Positions 7,581 to 14,687 of a stretch of 16,225 bases of DNA are shown here, in pieces; the stretch's first letter is position 1; every line of letters begins with the position of its first letter. Under the pieces are notes generated by a model. It was not told where the DNA came from, searched no databases, and saw only the letters and a program-made list of their open reading frames with translations. A program made the position numbers and the translations under genes. The stretch covers positions 1-16,225 of the forward strand of contig CALGRR010000096.1 in the NCBI GenBank assembly GCA_937880805.1, read 5' to 3'. This DNA comes from an uncultured Clostridia bacterium (lineage in GTDB: Bacteria > Bacillota > Clostridia > Oscillospirales > Acutalibacteraceae).

Positions 7581-7765
7581 CAAAAGCTCCTTTCTCTGCG
7601 ATATGCTTGTTTTGCGTGACGGATTTCATCAGAGCAGACGCAGGTGTCCGCAAGGCAAATCACATTGCCGTTTTTCTTTCCTCCGTAGTACACACAATAT
7701 TTGCAGTCGCAGTCGGCAGGCGTATAGCCCTGCCATCTATCATTATTTTTCTTGTTTTTCTTCAT
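7580..7765 (-). CDS. Small cysteine-rich protein in the conjugation operon
   Basis: A 61-residue basic protein with six cysteines at 19, 21, 24, 37, 42 and 44, arranged C-x-C-x2-C then C-x4-C-x-C. There is no signal peptide or membrane segment, so a cytoplasmic metal-binding (zinc-ribbon-like) fold is plausible; this is inferred from spacing alone. GGGAGG lies 7 bases before its ATG, and its stop shares a base with the prgI start, which supports it being a real gene. It lies between the VirB6-like and PrgI genes, where a structural secretion component might be expected. I do not recognise a named family for it. Confidence 0.75.
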   Translation of the reverse strand: MKKNKKNNDRWQGYTPADCDCKYCVYYGGKKNGNVICLADTCVCSDEIRHAKQAYRRERSF

Positions 7766-7779
7766 CAGAGAACCTCCCG

Positions 7780-8616
7780 TTATAAGCCCATCATTTCACG
7801 GATAATTCGGTCGCTCATCTTAACCGCACCGACAAGCACAAGCATATTGAATACCAGTTCGCCGATATATGCCCATACCTGAGTAACGGCTGCTGCGTCA
7901 GGGTTCACTACCGGCGGCGTAGAAGCAAATAGGGAGAAGATAATACAAGCAAGTACAATTACTGCTCCCTCAAGCAAAACGGCACAGTAGCTCTTTATAA
8001 AGCTCTTACCCACATTCTGCGACGGTTCTCCGGCAAATGTGGAAAGCGGTATCGGAGCGAGAGCAGTGTACATATACAGCTTGAAAAATCGTCCGTACAC
8101 CGTCATTATCATAATGAACGACAAGACCGTGATAAACAGTCCGCCGATAAGAGTAACCGCCCACAATGGGATACTCTCAAAAAATCCGCAGCTTTCAATG
8201 GTTGTTACCATTTCAGCAGGTAAGGTTGTTTGATTGGGCGTACCGAATCCCGCAGATGTCATAATGGTTGAAATCGTACCTTGTACGATGTCGAACAGGG
8301 CAAGCATAAGCTCCAGCCCGTAGGTAATCACACCTTTGGCAATGGCAAAGCGGATAAACAGCTTTAATGCGTGTTCCGGTTTCTTTACATCGGTAAAACT
8401 TCCGCAGGTGCGAACCACACCGACAACAAAAAACAGAACAAGCAGGGCAAGACCGATAGCCTGAACTGCTCCGTTGATATTCACCATTACCGACCAAATA
8501 CTGCCGCCTTTGAACTGTTGCGGCGAAGTGGTTAGCAACTGCCATATTTCCGATAGCTTGCTGTTCCAAGTTTCAAGGGCATTTTCGAGGTTCTGAACTA
8601 CCCAGTTATCACTCAT
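7780..8616 (-). CDS. VirB6/TrbL-like polytopic channel protein
   Basis: A 278-residue integral membrane protein of the type IV secretion channel. Hydrophobic segments lie at about 46-68, 88-110, 150-176, 210-233 and 247-266. The conserved YMYTALAPIPLSTFAGE segment (about 181-197), near the third membrane segment, is characteristic of VirB6/TrbL-like proteins of Firmicutes ICEs. The N-terminal amphipathic part (1-40) and the region around residues 115-150 are probably extracytoplasmic. The ribosome binding site AAAGGAGG lies just before the start. It lies downstream of the Maff2 gene, separated by a strong hairpin, and 14 bases ahead of the cysteine-rich gene. Confidence 0.88.
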   Translation of the reverse strand: MSDNWVVQNLENALETWNSKLSEIWQLLTTSPQQFKGGSIWSVMVNINGAVQAIGLALLVLFFVVGVVRTCGSFTDVKKPEHALKLFIRFAIAKGVITYGLELMLALFDIVQGTISTIMTSAGFGTPNQTTLPAEMVTTIESCGFFESIPLWAVTLIGGLFITVLSFIMIMTVYGRFFKLYMYTALAPIPLSTFAGEPSQNVGKSFIKSYCAVLLEGAVIVLACIIFSLFASTPPVVNPDAAAVTQVWAYIGELVFNMLVLVGAVKMSDRIIREMMGL

Positions 8617-8640
8617 CTGTTTGCACCTCCTTTAAGATTA

Positions 8641-8670
8641 GGGGCATACCTGAAATGCCAGGTATGCCCC
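8641..8670 (-). other. Perfect 12-bp hairpin between maff2 and virB6
   Basis: GGGGCATACCTG (8641-8652) and CAGGTATGCCCC (8659-8670) are exact inverted repeats around a 6-base loop. On the - strand the hairpin begins 19 bases after the Maff2 stop codon and ends about 24 bases before the next gene's ATG. What follows it on that strand is TAATCTTAAAGGAGG, with no T tract. It is therefore not a classical terminator. A likely role is to protect the 3' end of the pilin-like mRNA after processing, or to lower downstream expression, as happens in other pilin operons. Confidence 0.7.
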
Positions 8671-8689
8671 GTTTGATAACTGTGTTCTC

Positions 8690-9049
8690 TTAACCGGTAA
8701 TAAGGGTAAGGATTTCCTTTGCAAAGGTAATGATGATACCGCCTGCAAGAGTCAGGAAACCGTTGGCTCTCTGAGACGGGTCGTGAGACTTCAAAGAGAG
8801 ACCGACCTGAACGATACCGAAGCCAAGCAGGATAAGACCGATGGCACGGATAAGACCGAAGATGAAATCGGACAGATTGTTGACTACGGTAATCGGGTCG
8901 CTGGCGGCAAAAGCGGTAACGCTCATACCGCAAACAAGAGTTGCTGCTGCGATTACGGCGCAGTAAGCACGGAAGCCTTTCTGAACCTTTCCGGTCATAG
9001 GCAGCTTCTGAGTAGTTTTCTTTTCGTTGTTCTTCTTAAAAATGTTCAT
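8690..9049 (-). CDS. Maff2 family protein (VirB2 pilin-like)
   Basis: A 119-residue small membrane protein. A basic N-terminus (1-27) precedes a hydrophobic segment (28-48) ending in VTAFAAS, which resembles a signal-peptidase site near residue 48/49. Two more hydrophobic segments follow (about 62-86 and 97-117) with SHDPSQRANG between them. A signal peptide plus two helices is the VirB2/TrbC pilin layout, and the sequence fits the Maff2 mobile-element family seen between VirD4 and VirB6 in Tn1549-like elements. GGAGG lies 8 bases upstream of the ATG. The strong hairpin after it suggests separate control of its dose. The pilin role is inferred. Confidence 0.85.
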   Translation of the reverse strand: MNIFKKNNEKKTTQKLPMTGKVQKGFRAYCAVIAAATLVCGMSVTAFAASDPITVVNNLSDFIFGLIRAIGLILLGFGIVQVGLSLKSHDPSQRANGFLTLAGGIIITFAKEILTLITG

Positions 9050-9063
9050 TGTGTTTTCCTCCG

Positions 9064-10860
9064 TTAAAATAAGTTTTTATTCACTTCAAAATCCTCATCG
9101 GACAGAAGCTCGTAATTGGTTTCTCCGTAGCTTTCCTCCGGAAGTTCTTCCGGGTCAATAGAAAGAACGGAAATTGATGAGTGCTTGATGGTCACTTCGC
9201 CGTGTTTATATGCAGAAGCCTTTCCATCGGTTGTAAGTGCCACATTCGGGTGCTTCAAGATGTCATACTTGAAGTCCATAACGGGGCGTTCTCCACGAAT
9301 AAACAGAATTGCATATTGGTTATCAAGCATACGAACCTCATCAGGAGTAAGAAGCTCTCGACCGCTAATCTGATAATTTGTGGAGTAGTTGCCACTTCGA
9401 CCGGTACTCTTTCCGAAAGTGTTGGTATCAATGGTTTCCTTGCCGAGAAGCTCGGACACATATTTGTGGGTGCTTTGCTCGTTACCGCCGAGATATAAAA
9501 ACTCGTCGCAGTTGCCGACAATACTTTCCCATTGCTTTTCAAACAAGGCTTTTAACTGAGCCAAGTTCTGCAAGATGATACTTACCGACACTCCACGGGA
9601 ACGCATAACCGACAGTATCTTGTCAAAGTCATCGGGCAGGCTCACATTCGCAAACTCGTCCATCAGGAAATGGACGGGAACGGGAAGCGAGCCTCCGTGA
9701 ATATGGTCGGCAGCATAAAACAACTGCTGAAAAAGCTGTGTGTAAAGGATAGATACCAAGAAGTTAAAGCTGGAATCGTTGTCCGGTATCAAAGCGAACA
9801 GAGCGACCTTTTTCTCTCCGAGTGACGGGAGGTCAAGCTCGTCTGTGGTAGTTAAAGAAGCAAGACTTTCAAGGTTAAACTTTTCCAGTCTTGCCGCAAG
9901 GGTTATCTGTATGGACTTTAAGGTTTTCGCCGCACCTGAATGATAGGAACGGTAATACTTCAAAGCAATGTGGTCGGGATTTGACATCTCCAATTCCGCA
10001 AACAATTCATCAAGGGGAGAAGGTCTTGTGTCCTCCTCGTCCTCAATCGCACCGGCTCTGAGCATTTCCATTATCATTGCAAAGTTCTGTTCATCTTCGG
10101 GTGCTTCATAATGAAGATAAAATACAAGTGCAAGCAGAAGCATTGAAGCCGAGGTATCCCAAAAGGGGTCTTGTGATTGACTTCCTTTCGGAGTGGTACT
10201 CTTAAAAAGGTTCGTCACGAGCTTTTGCACATCGTTGTCATTCTGCAAATAGACAAAAGGGTTATAGCAATGGCTTTTCTCCATTGAAATCAAATCGAGA
10301 ACACGGACTTCATAGCCTTTGCTTTCAAGCAGCTTTCCGGTATCTCGGAGAATTTCGCCCTTTGGGTCAAGAATGACAAATGATGTGTTGCACTGCATAA
10401 GATTCGGCTTGCAGTAAAACCTTGTCTTACCGGCTCCCGAACCGCCGCACACAAGGGTGTTTAAGTTTCTTCGGTGTTTCTTCGCATTGAGTCCGATACA
10501 GACATTTTGCGTCATCAGCTTATTTGCAGAAGCCGGAGACTGTCTGTATTTTTTGTTTACGGCTCTTGCGTTGCCCCATTTTGCAGAGCCGTGTTCTTCA
10601 CGCCTTCGGTAATTCTTCTGTGTTGAGAAGTAAATCCCGATACCCATTGCATAGCAGAGAAGCAAAACGAGGACAGTTTTTAGGCTGTCCTCGCATAGCT
10701 CAATATGGAATGGGTTGTTGAACGCTGTTAATAGGCTCGGCAGTATTTCCGGCAATCCTCCTTTTACAGAGGGTGCAATCAGAAGTGCCAGCCATACGAC
10801 CGGGATAATACCGATGACGGAAAGAATAATCGCAGACTGCCTTTCGTTATCTCGATTCAC
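9064..10860 (-). CDS. virD4: VirD4-like type IV coupling protein
   Basis: A 598-residue hexameric ATPase of the VirD4/TraG family that hands the relaxase-DNA complex to the channel. Two membrane segments lie at about 8-31 and 59-80. Walker A is GGSGAGKT (139-146), and Walker B lies in VHFLMDEFAN (396-405). FVILDPKGE just after Walker A and QNLAQLKALF later are family hallmarks. I chose the GTG at 10860 because AAGGA lies 8 bases upstream and it overlaps the preceding gene by only 14 bases. An ATG at 10938 would overlap by 92 bases and add a segment that does not look conserved. It lies 14 bases before maff2. Confidence 0.93.
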   Translation of the reverse strand: MNRDNERQSAIILSVIGIIPVVWLALLIAPSVKGGLPEILPSLLTAFNNPFHIELCEDSLKTVLVLLLCYAMGIGIYFSTQKNYRRREEHGSAKWGNARAVNKKYRQSPASANKLMTQNVCIGLNAKKHRRNLNTLVCGGSGAGKTRFYCKPNLMQCNTSFVILDPKGEILRDTGKLLESKGYEVRVLDLISMEKSHCYNPFVYLQNDNDVQKLVTNLFKSTTPKGSQSQDPFWDTSASMLLLALVFYLHYEAPEDEQNFAMIMEMLRAGAIEDEEDTRPSPLDELFAELEMSNPDHIALKYYRSYHSGAAKTLKSIQITLAARLEKFNLESLASLTTTDELDLPSLGEKKVALFALIPDNDSSFNFLVSILYTQLFQQLFYAADHIHGGSLPVPVHFLMDEFANVSLPDDFDKILSVMRSRGVSVSIILQNLAQLKALFEKQWESIVGNCDEFLYLGGNEQSTHKYVSELLGKETIDTNTFGKSTGRSGNYSTNYQISGRELLTPDEVRMLDNQYAILFIRGERPVMDFKYDILKHPNVALTTDGKASAYKHGEVTIKHSSISVLSIDPEELPEESYGETNYELLSDEDFEVNKNLF

Positions 10861-11050
10861 AGGAGCGTTCCTTTTCGATAACTCTAAACTTTTTCTTTGG
10901 GGCAGTTCCGACCTTGATGATAAGGTCGTCCACCGCATCGGTAGATTTGCCCTCGTTCATCAAATCTGTTTTCTCGTCGTTGAGAGAACGGATAATAATG
11001 CCGTGTTCATAATCGTCCAATGCGATATGATACATTTCTTCCTTCGCCAT
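10847..11050 (-). CDS. Small conserved ICE protein, 67 residues
   Basis: A 67-residue soluble protein beginning MAKEEMYHIALDDYEHGIII, with a middle KSTDAVDDLIIKV and a basic end. Similar short proteins with MYHIAL and TDAVDD motifs occur upstream of virD4 in Tn1549-like elements, as I recall, with no known function. AAGGTGAG lies just before the start. Its end overlaps the virD4 GTG start by 14 bases, so the two are probably translationally coupled. No catalytic motif is visible; an accessory role near the coupling protein is only a guess from position. Confidence 0.8.
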   Translation of the reverse strand: MAKEEMYHIALDDYEHGIIIRSLNDEKTDLMNEGKSTDAVDDLIIKVGTAPKKKFRVIEKERSCESR

Positions 11051-11059
11051 AGTCTCACC

Positions 11060-11944
11060 TTATCTTTCGTAGTCTTTGCTTCGTTCCTGCTTCTTCTTGT
11101 AAAGCTCATCGGAAACACGGGAGTGAATATCCGCCATCGCATTTCTCGTTTTGGAAAGCTCATAGCGAATATCCTTCGGCTCTTTGCCGGCGAGCTTCTC
11201 AGGGATACGGTTGATTGCAAAATTCTGTGTATCGACGCCGTACTTCTTGCAAAGCATATAGCCGATACAAACCGCCTGAAAGCCCATATCCGCTCTGCTG
11301 TAACTGTCGCTGTTGATGGAGAGCTGTGCGTGGCCAAGCTCCTGTGCTACGCACTGAGCGACCGCTACGCTGTCTCCCACATCACGCTTTACATACAAGG
11401 TCTGTTCCTCGTTGTTGTAAAACGCCGCCATATTGGGATACGGAAGTTCATTTGTTGCTTCCACTTCAACAGGGGAAGAATCCAGCATAACGGTAATGAG
11501 TGCTTTCGGGTCACGGTTGACAGTCGGTGCAGGCGGTCTTTTGCCGTTGGTCTGCGAAACATCAAAGACCTTTTTCACATTGTAGGAAATGCCGGTCGTA
11601 CCGTCTCTCTTGGCATACTCGACAGGCTCAAGAATGGAAATGCTTTTCGCACCTTTCTGAATTTTCACATTGTCCTTGCTCCAGTCGTCAAAGTTTTTGA
11701 GCTGGCTTGCTTCGGGAAGCTGCTTGAAAATCAGAAGTGCGTTGACCGCAGAGTATCTGTCAAGTCGGCTCTGCGTATCAAGAAACGCTTTGAACTTTTC
11801 CGGGTCGGAAACAATCGCCTTTGCGGTGTCGTCCGCCATCTGATATACGGCTTCTTTTTCAGCCTTCATCTTCTCGGCGTATTCCTCTTTGGAAAGTCGT
11901 TTGCTCTGCTGTCCTGCCTTAGCAGGGGTAAAATTGTTTGTCAT
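11060..11944 (-). CDS. ArdC/LtrC-like antirestriction-type protein
   Basis: A 294-residue soluble protein. Residues of about 15-135 resemble the ArdC N-terminal ssDNA-binding domain, with FDDWSKDNVKIQKGAKSISI as the typical core and a following VKKVFDVSQTNG. The C-terminal half (about 150-260) resembles the metallopeptidase-like domain of this family, but the expected HExxH is QELGH at 201-205, so a first zinc ligand is missing. ArdC-type proteins protect incoming single-stranded DNA or counter restriction in the recipient. GAGAGG precedes the start, and the gene begins 5 bases after pcfB. Whether the protein is active or only binds DNA cannot be judged from sequence. Confidence 0.75.
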   Translation of the reverse strand: MTNNFTPAKAGQQSKRLSKEEYAEKMKAEKEAVYQMADDTAKAIVSDPEKFKAFLDTQSRLDRYSAVNALLIFKQLPEASQLKNFDDWSKDNVKIQKGAKSISILEPVEYAKRDGTTGISYNVKKVFDVSQTNGKRPPAPTVNRDPKALITVMLDSSPVEVEATNELPYPNMAAFYNNEEQTLYVKRDVGDSVAVAQCVAQELGHAQLSINSDSYSRADMGFQAVCIGYMLCKKYGVDTQNFAINRIPEKLAGKEPKDIRYELSKTRNAMADIHSRVSDELYKKKQERSKDYER

Positions 11945-11949
11945 TGTGA

Positions 11950-12744
11950 TTACCTCTCTTTCACATTTTTGCTTTTAGGTTTCGGCTGCTGGTGTACGGT
12001 CTGTGCCGGGGCGTTCTTTACCTCCGGCTTTGATACCTCCGGTTCTTTGCGTTCTGCTTCTTTCTGCTGCTTGGACTGTGCCTTGTATCGGTCGAGCTTT
12101 GCTTTCACCGACGGCTTTCTCTGTCTGTCGCTGACAGTACCCTTATCAGTTTGCATATCTACCGGCTCGGAGTCGTGCCTTGACGGAGGGTTTTTGTCCG
12201 TTTTGGCGACTGTGGGGTTTGACTGGGAATACCCCTCTTTCTGAATAGGTTTTCTGACGGCTTCCTCAGTGATGATTTCGTTTTTGGTTTTCGTCGGCTT
12301 GTCTTTCTCCAAAGCTTCACGCTTTTCGACAGCCTTCTGAGACTCGGTGACAATCGCAGCCTTATCAACCTTGCCGAGTTCAAATCTCTCAACGATTCTC
12401 TGAATTTTGGAAGCGTCCTCTGCACGGGCAATAATATCAATCGGTACATTATCGCCCTTTGTGTTTTTATCCCTGAGTACGCAGTAGAGAACGCCGTAGC
12501 GTTTTGCCTGCTCGGTAAACTTCTTCAAGTCCTTGTTGGGGATAGAAAACACCTTCAGCTCCTTGCCCGACTTAATCATATTGGTAAGTCGAGCCTTGCC
12601 TTTTGTTTTCTGTTCCTGTTTGAGAACAGAGACTAAAAGAACGGCAATATTCTTTGCTGCCGCTCCGCTTAATTTTGCGGCTACTTCAAAGCCCTCAAGC
12701 GATAGCCTGACGACCTGTTCTGCCGCATCACCTCCGTTTGTCAT
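11950..12744 (-). CDS. pcfB: PcfB family protein (DUF3801)
   Basis: A 264-residue protein. Residues 1-135 form the PcfB/DUF3801 domain, recognisable by the VSVLKQEQKTKGKARLTNMI stretch and LKKFTEQAKRYGVLYCVLRD. The rest (about 136-264) is a Lys/Glu/Pro/Gln-rich low-complexity tail, probably disordered. PcfB in pCF10 works with the relaxase and helps link the relaxosome to the VirD4-type coupling protein PcfC. Here too it stands between the relaxase and virD4. AAAGGAG lies 10 bases upstream. Its start overlaps the relaxase end by 17 bases. Confidence 0.88.
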   Translation of the reverse strand: MTNGGDAAEQVVRLSLEGFEVAAKLSGAAAKNIAVLLVSVLKQEQKTKGKARLTNMIKSGKELKVFSIPNKDLKKFTEQAKRYGVLYCVLRDKNTKGDNVPIDIIARAEDASKIQRIVERFELGKVDKAAIVTESQKAVEKREALEKDKPTKTKNEIITEEAVRKPIQKEGYSQSNPTVAKTDKNPPSRHDSEPVDMQTDKGTVSDRQRKPSVKAKLDRYKAQSKQQKEAERKEPEVSKPEVKNAPAQTVHQQPKPKSKNVKER

Positions 12745-14098
12745 TACGGTTCTGCTCCTTTCGTTCTTGTTTTTCTTCGTAAACTCTTACCGTTTCAAGG
12801 TTGGCTTCAATGACCTTTGACCTTTCGGCTATGTCATCACAAAGACCGACCTCTTTGCGGAGAGTCCACAGCTTGCTCGTGATTGCCGTAATCTGCTCTT
12901 TGACATTTGATAGCTCATCGTCACTCAAATTTCTTCTTAACTGTTTTCGCAGGTGCGTTCTATCGTCAGTCAAGGATTTGATTTGCGACAACACGGACTC
13001 TTTATATGAGAAAAGCTGCTCGTCGGTAGAAATGTTCTCCCGTCCAAGCAGCCTTGTCTCCTGAGTGATTTTGTCGAGCTTCAGCAAATCTTCTTTCAAA
13101 AGATAGTGAAGCCTTGCGGTATTCTGTTTTTTGTATTTCGGCAGATAACCCAGCTTATAGCAGTAATGCAGATACAGCCCATACAATCCGCCGACCTTTT
13201 TGATTTTGTGTTCTCTTGTGGGCATTCGGTACTGCCTGACTCTTACCGTTTCCTTTGCAAAAGGAACGATAAGAACCTTTTGATTTTCCGTCAGCCTACG
13301 CTTGATTGCGTCCTCGGTATAATTCTCTCCGAGTGATTTAAGTCGTATCGGCTTCTTGTATCCTTTCGGAACAATCGTCCAATACTTTCGGCTGTCGCTG
13401 AGACAATGCTCATAGCCCATCTGCGTGAGGATATAATCAAAGGTCTTTAAGTTGGTGCTGTGTGCAATCGCTTCATCAATGGCGTCACGGGTCATTGAAT
13501 ATCGGCTCGGCATACCGGCTTGTTCCTGCTTGTAGTAATAAGAGGATTGCTTACTGCGGTTTGGGTTTGGATTGTAATACAGTCCGTACTTTTCACAGAG
13601 ACGGTCGGCAACCAAGCGGAACTTGAACCACGCTTTTTCATCGCCCCATAACCGCTTGCCGTCCACAAAGGAAACGGAGTTGATTACATAGTGGCAGTGC
13701 AGGTGCTTCGTGTTCAGATGAGTAGTAACCACCACCTGAAATCTTTTGCCCCACACTTCGTTTGCAAATTCCATTCCGATTTTCTGTGCAAGCTCCGGGG
13801 ATATGTCCTGTTCCTTAAAGCTCAGGTATCCGTGATAGGCTTGAATGCCGTCGTCTTTGCCGTATGCTTTTTTCACAGATACAAACTGGTCTCTTGCGGT
13901 CGCAGGGTTGCAGTTGATACCCTCAACGAAAAATTCACGCTCGGTTTTTTCTTCGTCCTTTGCATAGCTGAGAACATCACGGAGAGCCTGATACTGTTCC
14001 TCGGTGTAAATGTCTGCCGCCGTCTTTTCGGGATTGGCGGCATAGTCGATTACCTGACCGAGCCTTGATGTGACCGACCACAATTTACTTACTGCCAT
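12728..14098 (-). CDS. Relaxase / mobilization nuclease (MOBP, VirD2-like)
   Basis: A 456-residue relaxase that would nick one strand at oriT and stay bound to the 5' end during transfer. The likely catalytic Tyr19 lies in VIDYAANPEKT, and the metal-binding histidines are in THLNTKHLHCHYVIN (His127, His132, His134, His136). FVDGKRLW after the His motif is typical of the family. The C-terminal third is basic and rich in predicted helix (KEDLLKLDKI, KEQITAITSKL), probably for DNA or partner binding. Length is usual for Tn1549-like relaxases. The start overlaps mobC by 10 bases with no strong own binding site, suggesting coupled translation. Confidence 0.93.
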   Translation of the reverse strand: MAVSKLWSVTSRLGQVIDYAANPEKTAADIYTEEQYQALRDVLSYAKDEEKTEREFFVEGINCNPATARDQFVSVKKAYGKDDGIQAYHGYLSFKEQDISPELAQKIGMEFANEVWGKRFQVVVTTHLNTKHLHCHYVINSVSFVDGKRLWGDEKAWFKFRLVADRLCEKYGLYYNPNPNRSKQSSYYYKQEQAGMPSRYSMTRDAIDEAIAHSTNLKTFDYILTQMGYEHCLSDSRKYWTIVPKGYKKPIRLKSLGENYTEDAIKRRLTENQKVLIVPFAKETVRVRQYRMPTREHKIKKVGGLYGLYLHYCYKLGYLPKYKKQNTARLHYLLKEDLLKLDKITQETRLLGRENISTDEQLFSYKESVLSQIKSLTDDRTHLRKQLRRNLSDDELSNVKEQITAITSKLWTLRKEVGLCDDIAERSKVIEANLETVRVYEEKQERKEQNRNDKRR

Positions 14099-14430
14099 TT
14101 CATATCGCTCTTATCGGGTCTTAAAAAAGTACGCTCCACATCAGCCTGAAACTTATGCCAGCGTTCGGCTTCTTTTTTAAGCTGTGGTGCGTCCACAAAT
14201 CCGAGGGTGTTTGCTTTCGCCGCAAGCTGATTGATGTTGTTGCCGATAGCAGAAAGCTCACGCATAACATCGTAAAATCTTTCGTCGGGCTTTTCTCTCG
14301 GCTCGTATCCTTTGAGAAGCAAACGGATAAGACCGCCTTCGGAAAGACACGCCCGTTTTGCTTTTTTCTGCAAATCCTGAGCTTCTGCCTTGTTCATCAG
14401 AATGTGCTTTTCAATGTTTCTCTTGCTCAT
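14089..14430 (-). CDS. mobC: MobC relaxosome accessory protein
   Basis: A 113-residue DNA-binding helper of the relaxase. The N-terminus HILMNKAEAQDLQKKAKRAC plus LSEGGLIRLLLKGY resembles the ribbon-helix-helix of MobC/NikA proteins. ELSAIGNNINQLAAKANTLG (about 59-78) is the MobC family signature. MobC proteins bind oriT and assist strand opening for nicking. AAAGGA lies 11 bases upstream. The start overlaps the small DUF3789 gene by 20 bases and the end overlaps the relaxase by 10, giving a three-gene coupled block directly after the multi-hairpin region. Confidence 0.93.
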   Translation of the reverse strand: MSKRNIEKHILMNKAEAQDLQKKAKRACLSEGGLIRLLLKGYEPREKPDERFYDVMRELSAIGNNINQLAAKANTLGFVDAPQLKKEAERWHKFQADVERTFLRPDKSDMKWQ

Positions 14431-14554
14431 TTTTATCGCTGTCCTTTCTGTAAATATAGTGTCTGTCCCGGTTTATCTGAAACAGGCACATTGTTGTTAC
14501 TCCGAAAAAGCCGCCTATGATTAACCCGGCGGCAACCAATACTATCTCCCGCAT
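14411..14554 (-). CDS. Small membrane protein, DUF3789-like, 47 residues
   Basis: This 47-residue gene is easily missed. It starts MREIVLVAAGLIIGGFFGVT, continues TTMCLFQINRDRHY and ends in a charged tail, so it is a single-span membrane protein with a cytoplasmic C-terminus. The GGFFGVTTMCL pattern matches DUF3789-type small proteins of Firmicutes mobile elements. AAAGGAG lies 8 bases before the ATG, a strong sign of translation. It overlaps the mobC start by 20 bases and lies 28 bases from the inverted-repeat block. Its function is unknown; position suggests a link to the relaxosome or its placement at the membrane. Confidence 0.8.
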   Translation of the reverse strand: MREIVLVAAGLIIGGFFGVTTMCLFQINRDRHYIYRKDSDKNEQEKH

Positions 14555-14582
14555 AGCTTATGCTCCTTTCTTGCTTGGGGTA

Positions 14583-14675
14583 TTAGGGGCAACCCCTAAC
14601 GAGTGTACCGTTTTGGACATTCCTGTCCATAAATGGTCTGCTCGCTAAGATTATGCAGACACTCAGGGTTGCCCC
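14583..14675 (-). other. Multi-hairpin block, candidate oriT or structured leader
   Basis: The longest clearly non-coding stretch in the operon. TTAGGGG (14583-14589) and CCCCTAA (14593-14599) form a hairpin with loop CAA. GGGGCAACCC (14586-14595) is also an exact inverted repeat of GGGTTGCCCC (14666-14675), extended by GAGTG (14601-14605) / CACTC (14660-14664). Enclosed are two more hairpins: TGGACA/TGTCCA (14614-14629) and GTCTGC/GCAGAC (14636-14660). The small and long pairings exclude each other. The position directly upstream of the DUF3789-mobC-relaxase block is where oriT of such elements is expected. I cannot assign a nic site. A regulatory RNA switch is the alternative. Confidence 0.55.
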
Positions 14676-14687
14676 ATAGATTGACTC

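Noticed and set aside
10715..12244. Long + strand open frame (509 codons) opposite virD4, ArdC-like and pcfB genes
   Set aside because: It lies antisense to several well-supported genes, has no family resemblance, is Cys/Phe/Arg-rich in the way of a mirror frame, and crosses gene borders on the other strand.
14556..14687. Promoter ahead of the mobilization genes
   Set aside because: A TATAAT-like box can be imagined near the hairpins on the - strand, but no -35 box at proper spacing was seen.
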